Origin: Chaenocephalus aceratus
Taxonomy: Eukaryota > Chordata > Actinopteri > Perciformes > Channichthyidae
Direction: 5' to 3'
NCBI GenBank assembly: GCA_023974075.1
Contig: CM043798.1
Location: 6,670,173-6,734,172, forward strand
DNA: 64,000 bases
The notes under the pieces were generated by a model that searched no databases, was not told the DNA's origin, and saw nothing but the letters and a program-made list of their open reading frames with translations. Made by a program: the position numbers and the translations under genes. How positions within the stretch are numbered: position 1 is the first letter of the stretch; every line of letters begins with the position of its first letter. Shown in pieces: positions 33,925 through 58,033 of this stretch.

Positions 33925-34006
33925 CTATCTTTGAAAAATATGACGTCCTGTTGTAACTCTGTAACAGCATCAAAGGACAAATGTGGATCAAATGTTGGAC
34001 TGATAC
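33925..34006 (-). pseudogene. Fossil copy of MMP exon 6 (hinge/hemopexin), 48 nt deleted
   Basis: It matches exon 6 of the second MMP gene (39738-39867) with both splice borders intact, but is 82 nt instead of 130. The 48-nt in-frame loss removes most of the hinge and the first hemopexin cysteine. No other exon remains in this unit, so it cannot belong to a working gene of its own. It keeps good splice sites and could in theory be spliced as a decoy exon. Confidence 0.85.
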
Positions 34007-34921
34007 CTGTTGGAAACAGAAATAAACAGTTTAGGTACATTCTTATCAGAACAAATAAGACCCCGGTCTTAAAAATGTATCCAGCTTTTTTTTTACTATT
34101 TAATAAAATGTTCTTGGTGTAACTATTAGAAAATTATTGTTATAAACACAAGTTAGGTAAAGTTAGTTGAAAGCAATCTTTAGATATACACTTTTGCTTT
34201 GCGCTCAGGGGCGCACCTTGCGAACAGGCAAGGCAGGCAACTGCTTGGGGCCCCGGACCAGAAGGGGGCCCCCAAAGAAGGTAGATTAAGAAGGTCCACA
34301 GCAGGCACGTGCACACATAGACATCAAAGTGGGCTTGAGCCCCTGCCCTTTTTCTTCCTCCAGAGAAAGTGCCCTTTCCCCCCCCTTTTTTTTAATCTTT
34401 ATAAATTAATATATATCTACTGCTGTTCGCGCACAGTTTCCCTTTCCAACAATATATTGATTGAATACAACATTAAAATATCAGATCGGGAGATTAGAAT
34501 GTGAAGTTTCGATGCTCTCCCTCCCTCCCTCCACGTCTCCTGCACAGCGGTGTGGACATCGGCAGTCCCTTCAGACAGACAGGTAGCAGCACCTCCCACT
34601 TTACTGTGCCATGTGATGCCGGCTTTTCTTGGCTTATTTTGAAGGTGACTGGTGATGATCAAATTACTAAACTGCCAGTGCCTCGAGTTTATAGCTAATT
34701 AGCTAAAAGATACTAACAACTATAGTTAACTAGATAGGCTACTAGCTAATGGATAAGTTAGCTCAAGGTTTAGCTAAGGCAATGTATCATGGGCTGGGCA
34801 TACAGGCTAATGTACTGTAGGCCAATTTAAGGTATATTTATGTATATTGTTGTGGGAATAGAAAGATAAATGAAAGAAGGCGGGTATATCCATTTAACAT
34901 ACAGTAAGTGTTTATTATAAA

Positions 34922-35205
34922 TAGGGCTGTCAGTCGATTAAAATAGTTTATCGCAATTAATTGCAAATTAATCGCACATTTTTTATCTGTTCTAAATGTT
35001 CCTTAGAGGGATATTTTTCAAGTTTTTAATAGGCTACTCTTATCAACATATGAGTGGACAAATATGCATTATGCAAATGTTTGTTCATTTTCATTTGATC
35101 AATGACATATTCTCATGAATATTAAACATAACAACCTCTGAACATTACAAATATCCACCTCAATTCAACCTGGAACCTCTCTCATACATACAATACAATA
35201 ATACA

Positions 35206-35290
<85 letters not shown>

Positions 35291-35856
35291 GAGACACTGT
35301 GTTGGATCGTTGGAGCTATGTGCAACTCAAGGCATATGCTCGAACGGGAGCTGCCTGGACGCTGCAATCATGTTGCACGCACTATCCGTGCTGAGTGTGC
35401 TGACTTTTCGTACAATGTCCCACTGTCTGGCTTCCTGCATAAAGTCAAGTGCTCGGCGCAGTTGTCGGCGAAATGTCGCTCCTCTGTTTTCATTGAAACA
35501 GCTCCTTATATCCGTTAGCGCAGCTAGCTAGCACCAGATGCTAACAACAACAATACACGTAAGGTGTGCCCGTTCTCTCTCTCTCGCTCGCGCCACACAT
35601 ACACACACCCTCCCGGTCCTCCCGATGGCCAGTCGGTGCCTGCCGGTGAGCGTGGAAGTGTGGTCTGCCGCAAGCGGGCGGCAGGAGCGGGGCTGTAAGC
35701 ATCAGCTTGTAGATGGTATTTTAAACTCGATACGCTCTGAAACTACGGGGCGGCCGAGGACAAAAAATACACATGCGTTAATCGTGTTAAAATAATTAGT
35801 AGCGTTAATTATCTTTTGCGTTAACGCGTTATTAACGCATTAACTTGACAGCCCTA
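34922..35856. mobile_element. Nested TAGGGCTGTCA hAT-type element
   Basis: It begins TAGGGCTGTCAGTCGATTAA and ends TTAACTTGACAGCCCTA, with ATTAACGCG motifs just inside. No clean target duplication is seen. A relative lies at 42550-43600. Confidence 0.7.
35208..35288. repeat. TG microsatellite
   Basis: About 40 uninterrupted TG units. ORFs across it (runs of alternating Cys-Val) are artefacts. Confidence 0.95.
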
Positions 35857-37552
35857 AAAAAACACATCACCTCACAACATCCCCAGATAGTTACTTACGT
35901 CAAATCAGTATTTTCCCCAAATGTTACGTTTAAATGCAGATTAGCTTTAAATCTATAGATGAATTCAGACATGGTATTAAAACGAACAGCATTCATTTGT
36001 GTTTCTTGGAAGTTTTCTTTCCATTAGAGTGAAAGAAAACATGGAAGCAAAATAGACCAAAATAACAAGTAGGTCGACATGACAAACGATCTTTTTGCCT
36101 GAAATGTCCTTAAACAGTAACTTCATCATTTTGATTGTTGTCTGCTCATTTAATAACTATTAATTTTACAAGTTTGTTGTCTGCTCTTGTGCATTGTGAA
36201 TACTAAAGAAGACCATTGATTATTTTGTAGAATTATGTTGAGTATTAAACAATTGCGTGAGTGTGAGGGTATTAAAATAAATTGGTCAGTAAGTCAGAGA
36301 TGTGCAACTATATTTAACTTTTAGTTTTAAAACATTTTTTTATAAATGATTATGGGAAGTGCCCTTTTTCTCACTTGAGCACCCGCCCCCCAAAATGTCT
36401 GTGTACGTCCCTGGTCCACAGCAACGACAACATGAAACACCCTTTAATTTACTGCAACGACATGTCGGTTAACCCCCTCAAGCCAGCCAGTGCAAACCCC
36501 AGGGAGCGCTGGGTCTAACTTGTGTAACGACGGCAACAGTTCGTGTGCTGATCGGGCCAGAGTCAGGCCAGACCAAGATCAGACCTCCTACTCTGGGTCT
36601 GTCACTGACTTAACTTAATACAAGTAAAAAGTTATATGCAAGAATACTAATTCAGAATGATGTAATGTATCATCTGCAAATAATCAATTTCAAGAAAGAA
36701 TGAAAGAATAATCAAATATTTCATATAGCAAAACCTTGACAGAAGCCAGTTAAAGCTCCCCCATCAAGATTGAATTCTTCCCGAGTGGCTGTTGTGAGCT
36801 CAATCGCAAGAAGTGTGTATGCGAGCTTTCATATGAAATCTGTCTTATGTAATAAATTGGATATGATAACGTGATGTAACCATTATGCAATGACGTTATA
36901 ATGCTAGTGTCTGATGTATTTATGAGTTTATAAGTCACTTTTAGACTGTGAAGAAACTGCTCAGCTATGCATAAAAAAAGGAAACAATACAGTCAGAATA
37001 TGACAGCAGAGAAAATCTAAGACTGTGAGAAGTTGGTTGTGAAAATGAAGCGTTGAAACTAATCATTATTTCAAGATGTACTGTTATTGAAGACATTTCT
37101 AAAGACTGATGATGAAACACAACATTTCTCAGGCAAATTGATCAACAGCAGCATAGGAAGTCACATTTAGAGAGAATTAAAAGGTTGCAAAAAAAACATG
37201 TCACAATGAAGCAGAAGGTAGAAACGCAGAAAACATTTAATGATTTGCGGTGTATCTTTAAAAGAAATGTATCATCCATCACATATGGAGTATAACATAA
37301 AAACAAAGGCATCCAGTTGCAGCAATACGATAATAATATCAACAATAAAATCAAACACAACACAAGAAAAGTGTTCTTTGATACAAATGACATTATTACT
37401 AACCCGTGTAACACGATGAGGTACTGTAATACTTTTAACCACTGCCTTGAATCATCCATCACTTCCCTATTTGGTATTAGGTACATTGTGGTTATTGCTG
37501 ATTATAAATGTTTTGTAACACTGGTGTTTTCACACAGCAAATACAAATTCAA

Positions 37553-48778
<11,226 letters not shown>

Positions 48779-49104
48779 GACAGGCAGAGTCCCAGCAAGT
48801 CAGCCTGTCTCTGCGCTGTGCAGCTGTGTGTAATTATGAGTGAGTGCTCCTGTCCCGACAAGAACAGCAAGGGTCTTCTTTAATGTCTCTTCAAAGAAAC
48901 ACCAGAGTATGAAAACAGTCCAACAGTACCTGGCCCAATATTCAGAAACTTGTTGCCAATACTCGATAACACACCGCTGCTAAGAAAAAGAATGACCGTT
49001 GCTAAGGAGGATCAAGGAAGAGAAGAAAATAAATGTCTCCTTTTATACTATTTCTAGGCATATATTATAGGTCTCAGGTATATAAAAAAAACATGTCTCT
49101 GAAG
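48779..49104. other. 5' flank of the second MMP gene
   Basis: No canonical TATA box is found close to the ATG. I see no AP-1 site in this stretch, in contrast to the neighbouring MMP gene. Confidence 0.4.
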
Positions 49105-50115
49105 TAGGGGTGTAACGGTTCACAGAAGTCACGGTTCGGTTCATACCTCGGTTTGGGGGTCACGGTTCGGTACGGTCGGTACGGGTTCGGTACAACAAGG
49201 AAAAGCAAAAAAAAGTCCCAAATGCATTTTTTTTGTTGCTGTTATTTATTTTTAACAGTAGTGCAAGTTTTGGTATGAAAATAAGGAACTCTAACATGTG
49301 GAATCATTAACTGTATTACACAGTTAAAAACAAACCACAAACAGTAACACACACACTCAGATGGCCATATTATTTATAATGGCTGATGTCAAACAAAAGG
49401 GTTCAATAAGCTGTACAACTAAAAAGAATGTCTTGAACATATTAAAATAAATAATAAGAAAGTGTTTCAATCACAATCAATAAAAGGCAATACAGAACTG
49501 TATAACATCTCCTGATGTCAAAATATAAAATAAATACAATGATAAATATAAAACAAAATAAAATGTGTACCTTTAGGAGCAATGTCTAACATGTGTAATT
49601 AACTTGTGAGTGTGTGAGGCCATTATGCCTAAATAAAGGTACTCAAGCTTTACTCTATTTTCAAGTTTTTCTTCAAAAAGATGAGTTTGTCTACGTTGTC
49701 AGTAGTGAGGGCAGATCTGGTGGCGGTAACTATGCCAGTGTTGGTTTTATTTTATCTATTAATTTATGTTGTGCCTACTTGTACAGGTAATACACTAGTT
49801 GAATTAAGAAGATGCATTTCTAAACACTTGAAGTGAATAATGCCTGCTGCCTTGGTTAGCCTTAGTTTACTTTTCTTTATTAAAAAACTGCATTTTGACT
49901 TCACTTTCTGCTCTGTTGTTATATATTTGTTACGTATTTTTTTCCGGGGGTTGGGGGGTGCTGTTGAGAGGGTGTCCCACATTGTCCCACACAACCATAC
50001 TCCTTGTCCCACATTTGGTTTGTTGGGATCTGGTCACCCTACGTGTGACTGCATGTGCCGAACCGTGACGTCCGAACCGTGACGGTACGGGACGAATACG
50101 ATACCGTTACAAAAA
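49105..50115. mobile_element. TAGGGGTGTAACGGTT hAT-type element
   Basis: The left end TAGGGGTGTAACGGTTCAC is followed by CACGGTTCGGT repeats. The right side has GAACCGTGACGG and GATACCGTTAC, the worn counterpart. The last bases of the right end and the target duplication are degraded. Confidence 0.75.
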
Positions 50116-51510
50116 GTGTGGGATGTTGGTTATTTTCTCCATCTAGGATGACACCAAAGAAACGTTGAATTTCGCTCTTGAGGAAGTCTTATTGAAAATG
50201 CTGTATTCTCCGCTAGAGAGCTTCACCTCAGCCATTTAGAATGTGGCGCTCAGCAGCAGATTGATGCGCTGCAGAGGTTATGATTATGCCCGGTCCCGCG
50301 GGGGAGAGGTCTGAGGATTTAAACATTAAACTAAATTATTATTATTTTAATATATTTATTATGCAACACCAGGGACGTGCACAGACATTTGGAGGGGCTA
50401 TTGCTCTAAACTGGAAAAAGGGCCTCCCCCCGGAAAAAAACACAAGACCTTTTGAAAATTGTAACTTGTTTTTAATGTAAAATAAACCAAATGATTATTA
50501 CATCAACTAAATTAAACAGTAATTCACATCTCATAACAAAATAAGCTAAGGCGACTACTTGCATTCGGTGACTTGATTTTAAAAATAAAAACCAGGGACA
50601 TTTTTTGTTTTGCGGTCCATATCTCATTAAAACATCTAATGTTAGTAACTATTAAAGATAAAATGGGGACAATTCTGTTCTAATGTAGTTTGACCATTGT
50701 AACTGCTGTGCAGTCCAGACATACTGATACAATAGGGCCTCTAACTAATTACCTTAAAACTAAACTCACTAATTAATGAAACCAGTTCAATACGCATTAT
50801 TCTTATTCTTATCATTCTTTATGAGCGCAGTCATGGTAAGCTATCTAATTACTTATTTATTTAGTATTACATAACTTAATAACAGTCAGAGATGGTCAAA
50901 CTAAAGTGGTAGAGACATGGCAGAAATCCTACAATGAAGCGGGACATTGAACTGTTCACACGTGAGAGGGCGATCAAGAAAAGAGAGCGAGCGGCCCCGT
51001 TGAGGGACTTTGCAGATGAAAAGACACAGAAAGACAGAAGCACAATAACAAGTATATTTAGGTGTTTTTTTGTAAATAACCGACAGTATCAAGAGGAAGT
51101 AAAGTCCCCTGGTTTGTCCCTTATACCCTAACTGCCATGATAAGACAACTCAAAATCTTAACGCACCGGCAGATGACAGTGCTGACAAAGTGTGTTTCCC
51201 GCAGCGAGACGCTACAATACTAATTGTGGGCTCATCATGTTGATTCGGCCACAACAGAAAAAAGAAAAACAAACTCTCGCTCTCTCCAGAGGGGCAGGTC
51301 AGCCAAAGAGGTCAAACGGGCCATTGCCCGGGCAACATTAGCCCGTACCTGTGCAACTCCCACGACCCGACCCGCATCATCTTTGTTTTACCCAGAACCG
51401 AACCCGGAAAAAAGCGTTTGAAAAAATACCACCCACGGGTACCCGACCCGATGCAGGACTCTGGTCTGAGGGCTTCTTAACATTTGACAAACTATGAATG
51501 TGTCATACCC
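50116..51510. other. No gene; start of a second CAGGGACGTGCACA hAT end
   Basis: CAGGGACGTGCACAGACATT at 50370 matches the ends of the element at 34302-36413, but no right end follows. Nothing else is recognised. Confidence 0.5.
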
Positions 51511-51511
51511 A

Positions 51512-53492
51512 CACTGTAAAATATTACCATGATTTCACAATAATTAGCTGTAATATTTTACAATAAATTACTGTTTTACCACTTTACAGTCTATACCTGT
51601 AATGTTCACAATATAATATTGTAATTTTGAATTTCACAGTGAAATCAATACAGGCACAGTTAATTACTGTGAATGTACAGGATAAATGATTACCAGGATT
51701 TCACAACATGTTACTGCATTATTTCATAGTAAAATACTGTATTCAGACCATCCTCTGTGATAACACAACAAATTAAGAGATTTTCTTGCTTTTATCGCTC
51801 TTGCTTGGCTTTAAATACTAATTTCTTTTTTTGGTGCAGGTTTTACTTAAATTGAAAGGGGCACCGCTGCATGTGCCTTAAAATAAACGATGCAACATAT
51901 AAATCTATGTCAAATTGAAATTGTTGTCTTGGCTTATTGTTTTCAGGTGCTTCCTGGGCATTAATCCAAAAAGAGGCATGGCAATTTAAACCCCCATGTC
52001 AGCACATTCTTCAGAAAAATAGTTGACTTCGAGTGGATGTCTGTGTAGACAAGTGCTCTCCTCCTTGTTTTCTTTTCTGTCTCCCTGCTGTGCAGGTGCA
52101 CCATGGTCTGCCCCTGGCTCCGCCTTTGCCCAGGTGCACCTGGTCTTAAATAATAATAATAATTCATTTATTTTATATAGGCGCCTTTCAAGGCTCTCAA
52201 GGTCGCCGTACAAACACATCAAAACAAGATACACAATACCTAACACCAGCATAAGAAACATAAACAAGACAATGCAGTATATAACAAATCAAATAAATAA
52301 AACAGAGGATGTGTGATGGATAACGATCAGGGTGGATATGCGAGTGTGAAGAGATATGTTTTGAGGCGTGATTTGAAAATGGGGAGAGAGTCAGTGTTGC
52401 GGATGTCAGGTGGGAGGGAGTTCCAGAGGCGGGGTGCAGAGCGGCTGAAGGCTCTAGACCCCATGGTGGTTAAACGGAAGGGGGGTGCAGTGAGGCTGAG
52501 GGAAGCAGAAGATCTGAGGTCTTCCCCTGGCTCCGCCTCTGCCCAGGTGTTCCAAATTCCACTCAGCCGTGTATATATAAAGAGAAGCTGGAGGAGAAGG
52601 ATGTCTCGCCTATCCTAACGCCGGGAGACACTCTCCTCAGAATACCTCTTTACCATTTTGAGCTGTAGGCCATATTTTTGCAGATGTGTTTATGTTTAGC
52701 CTGGAGGACATGGTAGTCCAGTTTTCGCGGCGTTATTTTGTTTCCCATAGGGTTTATATTTCATTTCTGGTTAGGGGGGGGAGCTCTGGGTCCTACGGTC
52801 CGTGGTGTGGCGGGCTCAGGTTCCCTCCTTCTGTTTGTTCCTTTTGGCCAGTCCTCCAGACCTCTTTTTGTTTCCCATTTAGCTTGTGTGAGCAAACGGC
52901 TGATTATCAATAAATGCTCGTTACCAAGTATACCGGTTATTCCGTGTATTCTGTCATGTTGCGGGTCTCGGCACGAGCCACTACCACAGAGTAGAGGTTG
53001 GGGCCGTAACAACATGTCCAAGACACTGTGAAATGTACTTTGCACTTCAATGGAGTAATACAAAGTTAAAATGGGCATTTTCTTTGTTTTTCTTTGTTGA
53101 TTGAGCTGATTGAATTGTGTAGTTATGGTAAAATCCCAGTTAACTAGTCAGATTTACAATATATTATCGTATTATTTACATTTTGTATATTTACAGTAAA
53201 TTACTGGCTACTGTGTTGCATTACTTCTACAGTAATAGTGTGAAAATACAGGTAATTACTGTAATCTATGTACAGCAAGGTACCATAATACCAAAGCTCT
53301 GTACTGCTATATCACAGTAATTCCATGGGCATGTCAACTGTAAAGTCACAGTATTTAGTTGTACTTTTATTCTAATTTACTGTAAAATATCTACAGTAAA
53401 TTACTGTGAAATATTTACAGTCAATTACTTTGAGATCCATGCAACTAGTAGCCAGTAATTTACTGTAATTTTACAGCCAAACATTTTACAGT
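51512..53492. mobile_element. ACTGTAAAAT-type element with a nested insertion
   Basis: The left side begins CACACTGTAAAATATTACC and the right side ends CATTTTACAGTGCAC. Many inverted and direct copies of TTTACAGTAAATTACTG-like motifs lie in both arms. The middle (about 52070-53010) is a different repeat. Confidence 0.65.
52070..53010 (+). repeat. Nested retroelement-like insertion
   Basis: It contains a teleost repeat with ATTTTATATAGGCGCCTTTC and GGAGGGAGTTCCAGAGGCG (52160-52520). A TATA-like TATATATAAAGAGAAGC (52572) and AATAAATGC (52909) follow, and it ends near GGGGCCGTAACA. The second part could be a solo LTR. Its left border is unclear. Confidence 0.45.
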
Positions 53493-54400
53493 GCACTTAA
53501 CGGGAAGAAACTCAGCTATCAGACAATATTAACCATTTTAGCTAAACGAAACACAAGGGTAACTAGAAAATGTATTTCCTGCTGAAAATGCGTGTGAATG
53601 CTGTAAACTGTGTACATTTGTTGCTGAATTTAGCTGAAAATGCAGAAATAGCTGAATAAGTTAATAGTTGAAAGTAGGCTGAATTAGTTAAATATTAAAT
53701 ATAAGTAGTAGTGAATAAATGTGTATTAAGAAGAGAAAATAAAGTAAAAACACTTTGAAAAGCATCAGAATATTTTAACTGCAAACTTTTGAACTAAAAC
53801 CAAACGTCACCAATAATGTATAACATATGTGGAACGTGTTGAAGTCAGTATGAAGTCTCCAGCAGACAGAAAATAATAGACTGAAACAGTCTTTAAACTC
53901 CAGTCTGTTTGTTTGTGTTTGAGGTGACGACGTTATGAAACACCTGCGTGTGTAAGCCCAGAGATCAGAGGTTACCATGGTGACGACGTTATCAAACACC
54001 TGTGTACGTGAACCCAGAGATCAAAGGTTTCCATGGAAATGGGCTGTGAAAGGAGAGCCTTTCTCTTGTTCTGAATGAGAAATAAACCTCTTACATTTCT
54101 AACTATAGTTTAAAAACGGTAGCTGCCTTCGGTAATCAAACATCTGTGAGGGTCGCTAATATACATTACCAACAACCATTATTTTGATCACAAATAATGC
54201 ATTTCTCAATGTAATGAGTATTATTTACATTAAGGAGATAAATAGGCAAACAAAACAATGTTTTCCAAAAGAACTACGCAGCGTATTCTCTCTTGAATGA
54301 CAATATGCCTGCACTTCACCTCTAAGGTGCGCAATAAAATATTGCGCAATCTATGCCTGTGAGGCTGTGAACGTGCTGCGCATGCCCGAAGAATGAACCG
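53493..54400. other. No gene seen
   Basis: AT-rich. A GGTGACGACGTTAT(G/C)AAACACCTG block repeats near 53921 and 53980. Confidence 0.5.
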
Positions 54401-54414
54401 TTATATCAACAGAC

Positions 54415-54680
54415 ATTCAATCAATCAATCAATCAATGTTTATTTATATAGCCCAATATCACAAATGTTACATTTGTCTCAGTGGTCTTCACAGTGTGTA
54501 CAGAATATCAGTATGACAAGACACCCTCTGTCCTTAGACCCTCACATCGTACAAGGAAAAACTTCCGAAGAAAACCCACAGTTTAAAGGGAAAAATGGGA
54601 GAAACCTCAAGGAGAGCAACAGAGGAGGGATCCCTCTCCCAGGACGGACAGACGTGCAATAGATGCCGTGTGTAAATTGA
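54415..54680. repeat. LINE 3'-end-like repeat
   Basis: It starts with (AATC)n, then TTTATTTATATAGCCCAATA, followed by GGAGAAACCTCAAGGAGAGC, GAGGGATCCCTCTCCCAGGA and CGGACAGACGTGCAATAGAT. This is a very common non-LTR tail in fish genomes. Confidence 0.7.
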
Positions 54681-54966
54681 AAAGATAATACATTTGCAAC
54701 ATAGGTAGTCCAAATGTTTGGAAATGCATGTGTGTATAATACACACATGCATTCAAATATATTGACAAGATACACACATACAGTGGGGCAAAAAAGTCTT
54801 TAGTCAGCCACCAATTGTGCAAGTTCTCCCACTTAAAAAGATGAGAGGCCTGTCATTGTCATCCTAGGTATTCCTCAACTATGAGAGACAACATGAGAAA
54901 AGAAAATCACATTGTCTGACTTTTAAAGAATTTATTTGCAAATTATGGTGGACAATAAGTATTTGG

Positions 54967-55473
54967 TCAATAACAAAAGTTCATCTCAATATACACTTTG
55001 TTGGCAATGAAAGAGGTCAAACGTTTTCTGTAAGTCTTCACAAGGTTTTCACACACTGTTACTGGTATTTCGGCCCATTCCTCCATGCAGATCTCCTCTA
55101 GAGCAGTGATGTTTTGGGGCTGTCGCTGGGCAACACAGACTTTCAACTCCCTCCAAAGATTTTCTATGGGGTTGAGATCTGGAGACTGGCTAGGCCACTC
55201 CAGGACCTTGAAATGCTTCTTAAGAAGCCACTCCTTTGTTGCCCGGGCGGTGTGTTTGGGATCATTGTCATGCTGAAAGACCCAGCCACGTTTCATCTTC
55301 AATGCCCTTGCTGATGGAAGGAGGTTGTCACTCAAAATCTCACGATACATGGCTCCATTCATTTTTTCCTTTACACGGATCAGTCGTCCTGGTCCCTTTG
55401 CAGAAAAATGGCCCCAAAGCATGATGTTTCCACCCCCATGTTTCACAGTAGGTATGGTGTTCTTTGGATGCAA
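54967..55473 (-). pseudogene. Tc1 transposase, catalytic C-terminal part
   Basis: The 168-codon frame carries [28 protein letters not shown] (second catalytic Asp) and [19 protein letters not shown] (third acidic residue). The part with the first catalytic Asp lies upstream in other frames (about 55480-55780), so the protein is broken. Confidence 0.92.
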
Positions 55474-55787
55474 CTCAGCATTGTTTCTCCTCCAAACACG
55501 TCTAGTTGAGTTTTTACCAAAAAGTTCTATTTTGGTTTCATCTGACCATATGACATTCTCCCAATCCTCTTCTGGATCATCTAAATGCTCTCTCGCAAAC
55601 TTCAGACGGGCCTGGACATGTACTGGCTTAAGCAGGGGGACACGTCTGGCACTGCAGGATTTGAGTCCCTGGCTGGCGGCGTAGTGTGTTACTGATGGTA
55701 GCCTTTGTTACTTTGGTCCCAGCTCTCTGCATGTCATTGACAGGTCCCCCTGTGTGGTTCTGGGATTTTTGCTCACCGTTCTTGTGA

Positions 55788-55994
55788 TTATTTTGACCCC
55801 ACGGGGTGAGATCTAGCCCCAGATCGAGGGAGATTATCAGTGGTCTTGTATGTCTTCCATTTTCTAATAATTGCTCCCACAGTTGATTTCTTCACACCAA
55901 GCTGCTTACCTATTGCAGATTCAGTCTTCCCAGCCTGGTGCAGGTCTACCATTTTGTTTCTGGTGTCCTTTGACAGCTCTTTGGTCTTGGCCAT
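55788..55994 (-). pseudogene. Tc1 transposase, N-terminal DNA-binding part
   Basis: The start [12 protein letters not shown] and the helix-turn-helix with [19 protein letters not shown] are intact. The frame is lost after NLPRSGAR, where the second DNA-binding motif should continue. Confidence 0.92.
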
Positions 55995-56397
55995 AGTGGA
56001 GTTTGGAGTGTGACTGTTTGAGGTTGTGGACAGGTGTCTTTTATACTGATAACGAGTTCAAACAGGTGCCATTAATACAGTTAACGAGTGGAGGACAGAG
56101 GAGGCCCTTAAAGAAGAAGTTACAGGTCTGTGAGAGCCAGACATCTTGTTTGTTGTAGGTGACCAAATACTTATTTTACCGAGGAATTTACCAATTAATT
56201 CATTAAAAATCCTACAATGTGATTTCCTGGATTCTTTCCCCCCATTCTGTCTCTCATAGTTGAAGTGTACCTAGGATGAAAATTACAGGCCTCTCTCATC
56301 TTTTTTAGTGGGAGAACTTGCACAATTGGTGGCTGACTAAATACTTTTTTGCCCCACTGTACATACTACGAGTACCGTAGGCTAGCAGACGATTACC

Positions 56398-56805
56398 ATG
56401 CCGCCCAAAAAAAGGCCACTGCCGCCGACGGGGTCTACAAGCCTGGCTAGTTTTGGTTTTCTCACAAAGAAACAAAAAACGGCTTTTGACAACCAAAATG
56501 CACCTGCTAGCGTGACAGCTAGCACTAACCTTGCTGCTACGGAGGATGCTGTCTTTGCTAGCGGACCTGATGCTGTTGAATGTGGGACCATCTGCACACA
56601 CGTAGAAAGTTCCGAAGCGGAGCGGCATGAGGAGGCAAGAGGTACTGCTACAGAAGGACCGCCACTTAACTGGGGACACAATCAGTGGAGATCCTGGAAA
56701 GAAAGAAACCCCTGGCTGTTTTCAATGGAGGGTGGTCTTGGATGCCTCGTCTGTAAGGAAGCCTATAGAACATTTTTAAAACAGGCTCGGGGCTTAACTG
56801 GTTAA
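56398..56805 (+). pseudogene. Fragment of a hAT/ZBED-type zinc-finger ORF
   Basis: 135 aa. The start MPPKKRP and KKQK stretches are basic, followed by a low-complexity acidic region. Residues 92-120 read WGHNQWRSWKERNPW, then GLGCLVCKE (C116-x2-C119). That is the first half of the zinc finger found at the N-terminus of hAT transposases and host proteins derived from them. The second half and the transposase core are absent. It begins about 40 bp beyond the Tc1 element. Confidence 0.55.
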
Positions 56806-57640
56806 TGAAAAAAGAACACCCTTCCGATGGGGTTATGGAGCGCGGAGGGATCTTGATCACCCCTTACTTATTTCACATCTGTATAAAAACATACATTTCA
56901 TTACATTTTCAAACATGCTGATGTGAAATGGAACTCTGCAAAGGCTTTTATTGCATCTCAAAGCTCCAAAGTAGCATGTTAAGTTATTGACCAAGCACTG
57001 ACATTTTTGAAGAAAATCAACAATGTGTTGTGGCCAAAAAGTCCAGGTGCACATAATGGAACAGGGGAGCAGAATAACAACAGTGCAGAGAAAGCATCTC
57101 CTATGATATTTTTGGAACAACAATTATATTTGATTCAACTTCAGAGTTCAAAGTAATACTTTTTGTATTATGTATTAAGTAGGCTATTACATAGCATTAC
57201 ATCATTTTATAATGGATGTTATTTAGGCTTTAGAAACATAGGCTGTCTGTGTTGTAGCCCACAGGGATGTGATAATTATAATATTTAAGGTGGATTTTTG
57301 TGTTGCATGCCTTTCTTGGGTGGTAATCCTGCGGAAAGTCTCCATTAAAAACAATGACATTGAGGACAAAGACAATAACTCAAATGAAGTCGAGCTCTGA
57401 TCTGGTTTTTTAATGTAGAGGCATTTCAAATCAGATTAATGACTTAGATCTGAAGAAATGTATCAAGTTGCTTTCAAGGGATAGGACACCAGCTAGTGTT
57501 TGAGATTCATCATGATGAAAGATGCCTTTATGTCTCGTTATGAAATGAAGCAGAATCATTAAACTAATCTACAACAGTGAAAATGATTAACATTATACCT
57601 GCCAAAAAGCTCCAGCATGTTGCCATTCCCTGCGAGCATT
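56806..57640. other. No gene seen
   Basis: No ORF or repeat that I can support. Confidence 0.5.
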
Positions 57641-57656
57641 TAGCTTGATGTGTGCT

Positions 57657-57995
57657 GTGTGCAATAGTATGTTCCTGCAGCCCCGGAGGCTGCAGTTTCA
57701 GGACCGCACTCCTAGGACCCTAGTTATTTTGCAGCATCACCACTTAGAGAATTGGATGCCCGCAAAAGTACAACCAGCGAGTATTGAGTCTCATACACAG
57801 CGAGTCTCTTTAGACATTGTAATGCTTGTTATTATCTAAAAATGCATAAAAATATGTTTTTCTTACAGAAATGTTATTATTATTATTAACAACAATGTGT
57901 TGTTATTATGTTTTTGTTTTTTTAATAACAAATGTGTATGTCAGATGTAAAAAGATAATCTTTAATATTTGTCTTATCAAATTTTACATACAACG

Positions 57996-58033
<38 letters not shown>

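Larger units (their letters stand above)
34302..36413. mobile_element. hAT element with TSD GTCCACAG
   Basis: The left end is CAGGCACGTGCACACA and the right end TGTGTACGTCCCTG. The duplication GTCCACAG is perfect at 34294-34301 and 36414-36421. The empty site is preserved in unit 2 at about 40153 (AAGGTCCACAGCAACGACAA). Length is 2112 bp. No intact transposase is seen. It contains a nested TAGGGCTGTCA element and a TG microsatellite. A related left end starts at 50370. Confidence 0.92.
33670..37118. repeat. Tandem segmental duplication, unit 1 (degraded)
   Basis: 33670-33911 matches 37120-37362 (3' end of the second MMP gene). 33911-36421 apart from an insertion matches 39715-40217, and 36422-37110 matches 40790-42363 apart from another insertion. 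Compared with unit 2, this unit lacks about 2.36 kb with exons 7-10 and about 0.57 kb (40218-40790), and carries a 2.1-kb hAT insertion. The sequences remain very similar, so the duplication is fairly recent. Confidence 0.85.
54781..56359 (-). mobile_element. Tc1-like transposon, inactive
   Basis: The ends CAGTGGGGCAAAAAAGT and its complement ACTTTTTTGCCCCACTG continue as about 70-bp inverted repeats (AGTCAGCCACCAATTGTGCA and mirror). TA duplications lie at 54779-54780 and 56360-56361. Length is 1579 bp, typical of Tc1. The transposase lies on the minus strand in pieces. Confidence 0.95.

Noticed and set aside
33819..34122. A third MMP gene at the fossil exon
   Set aside because: Only one shortened exon is present. 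Exons 7-10 and all upstream exons are missing in this unit.
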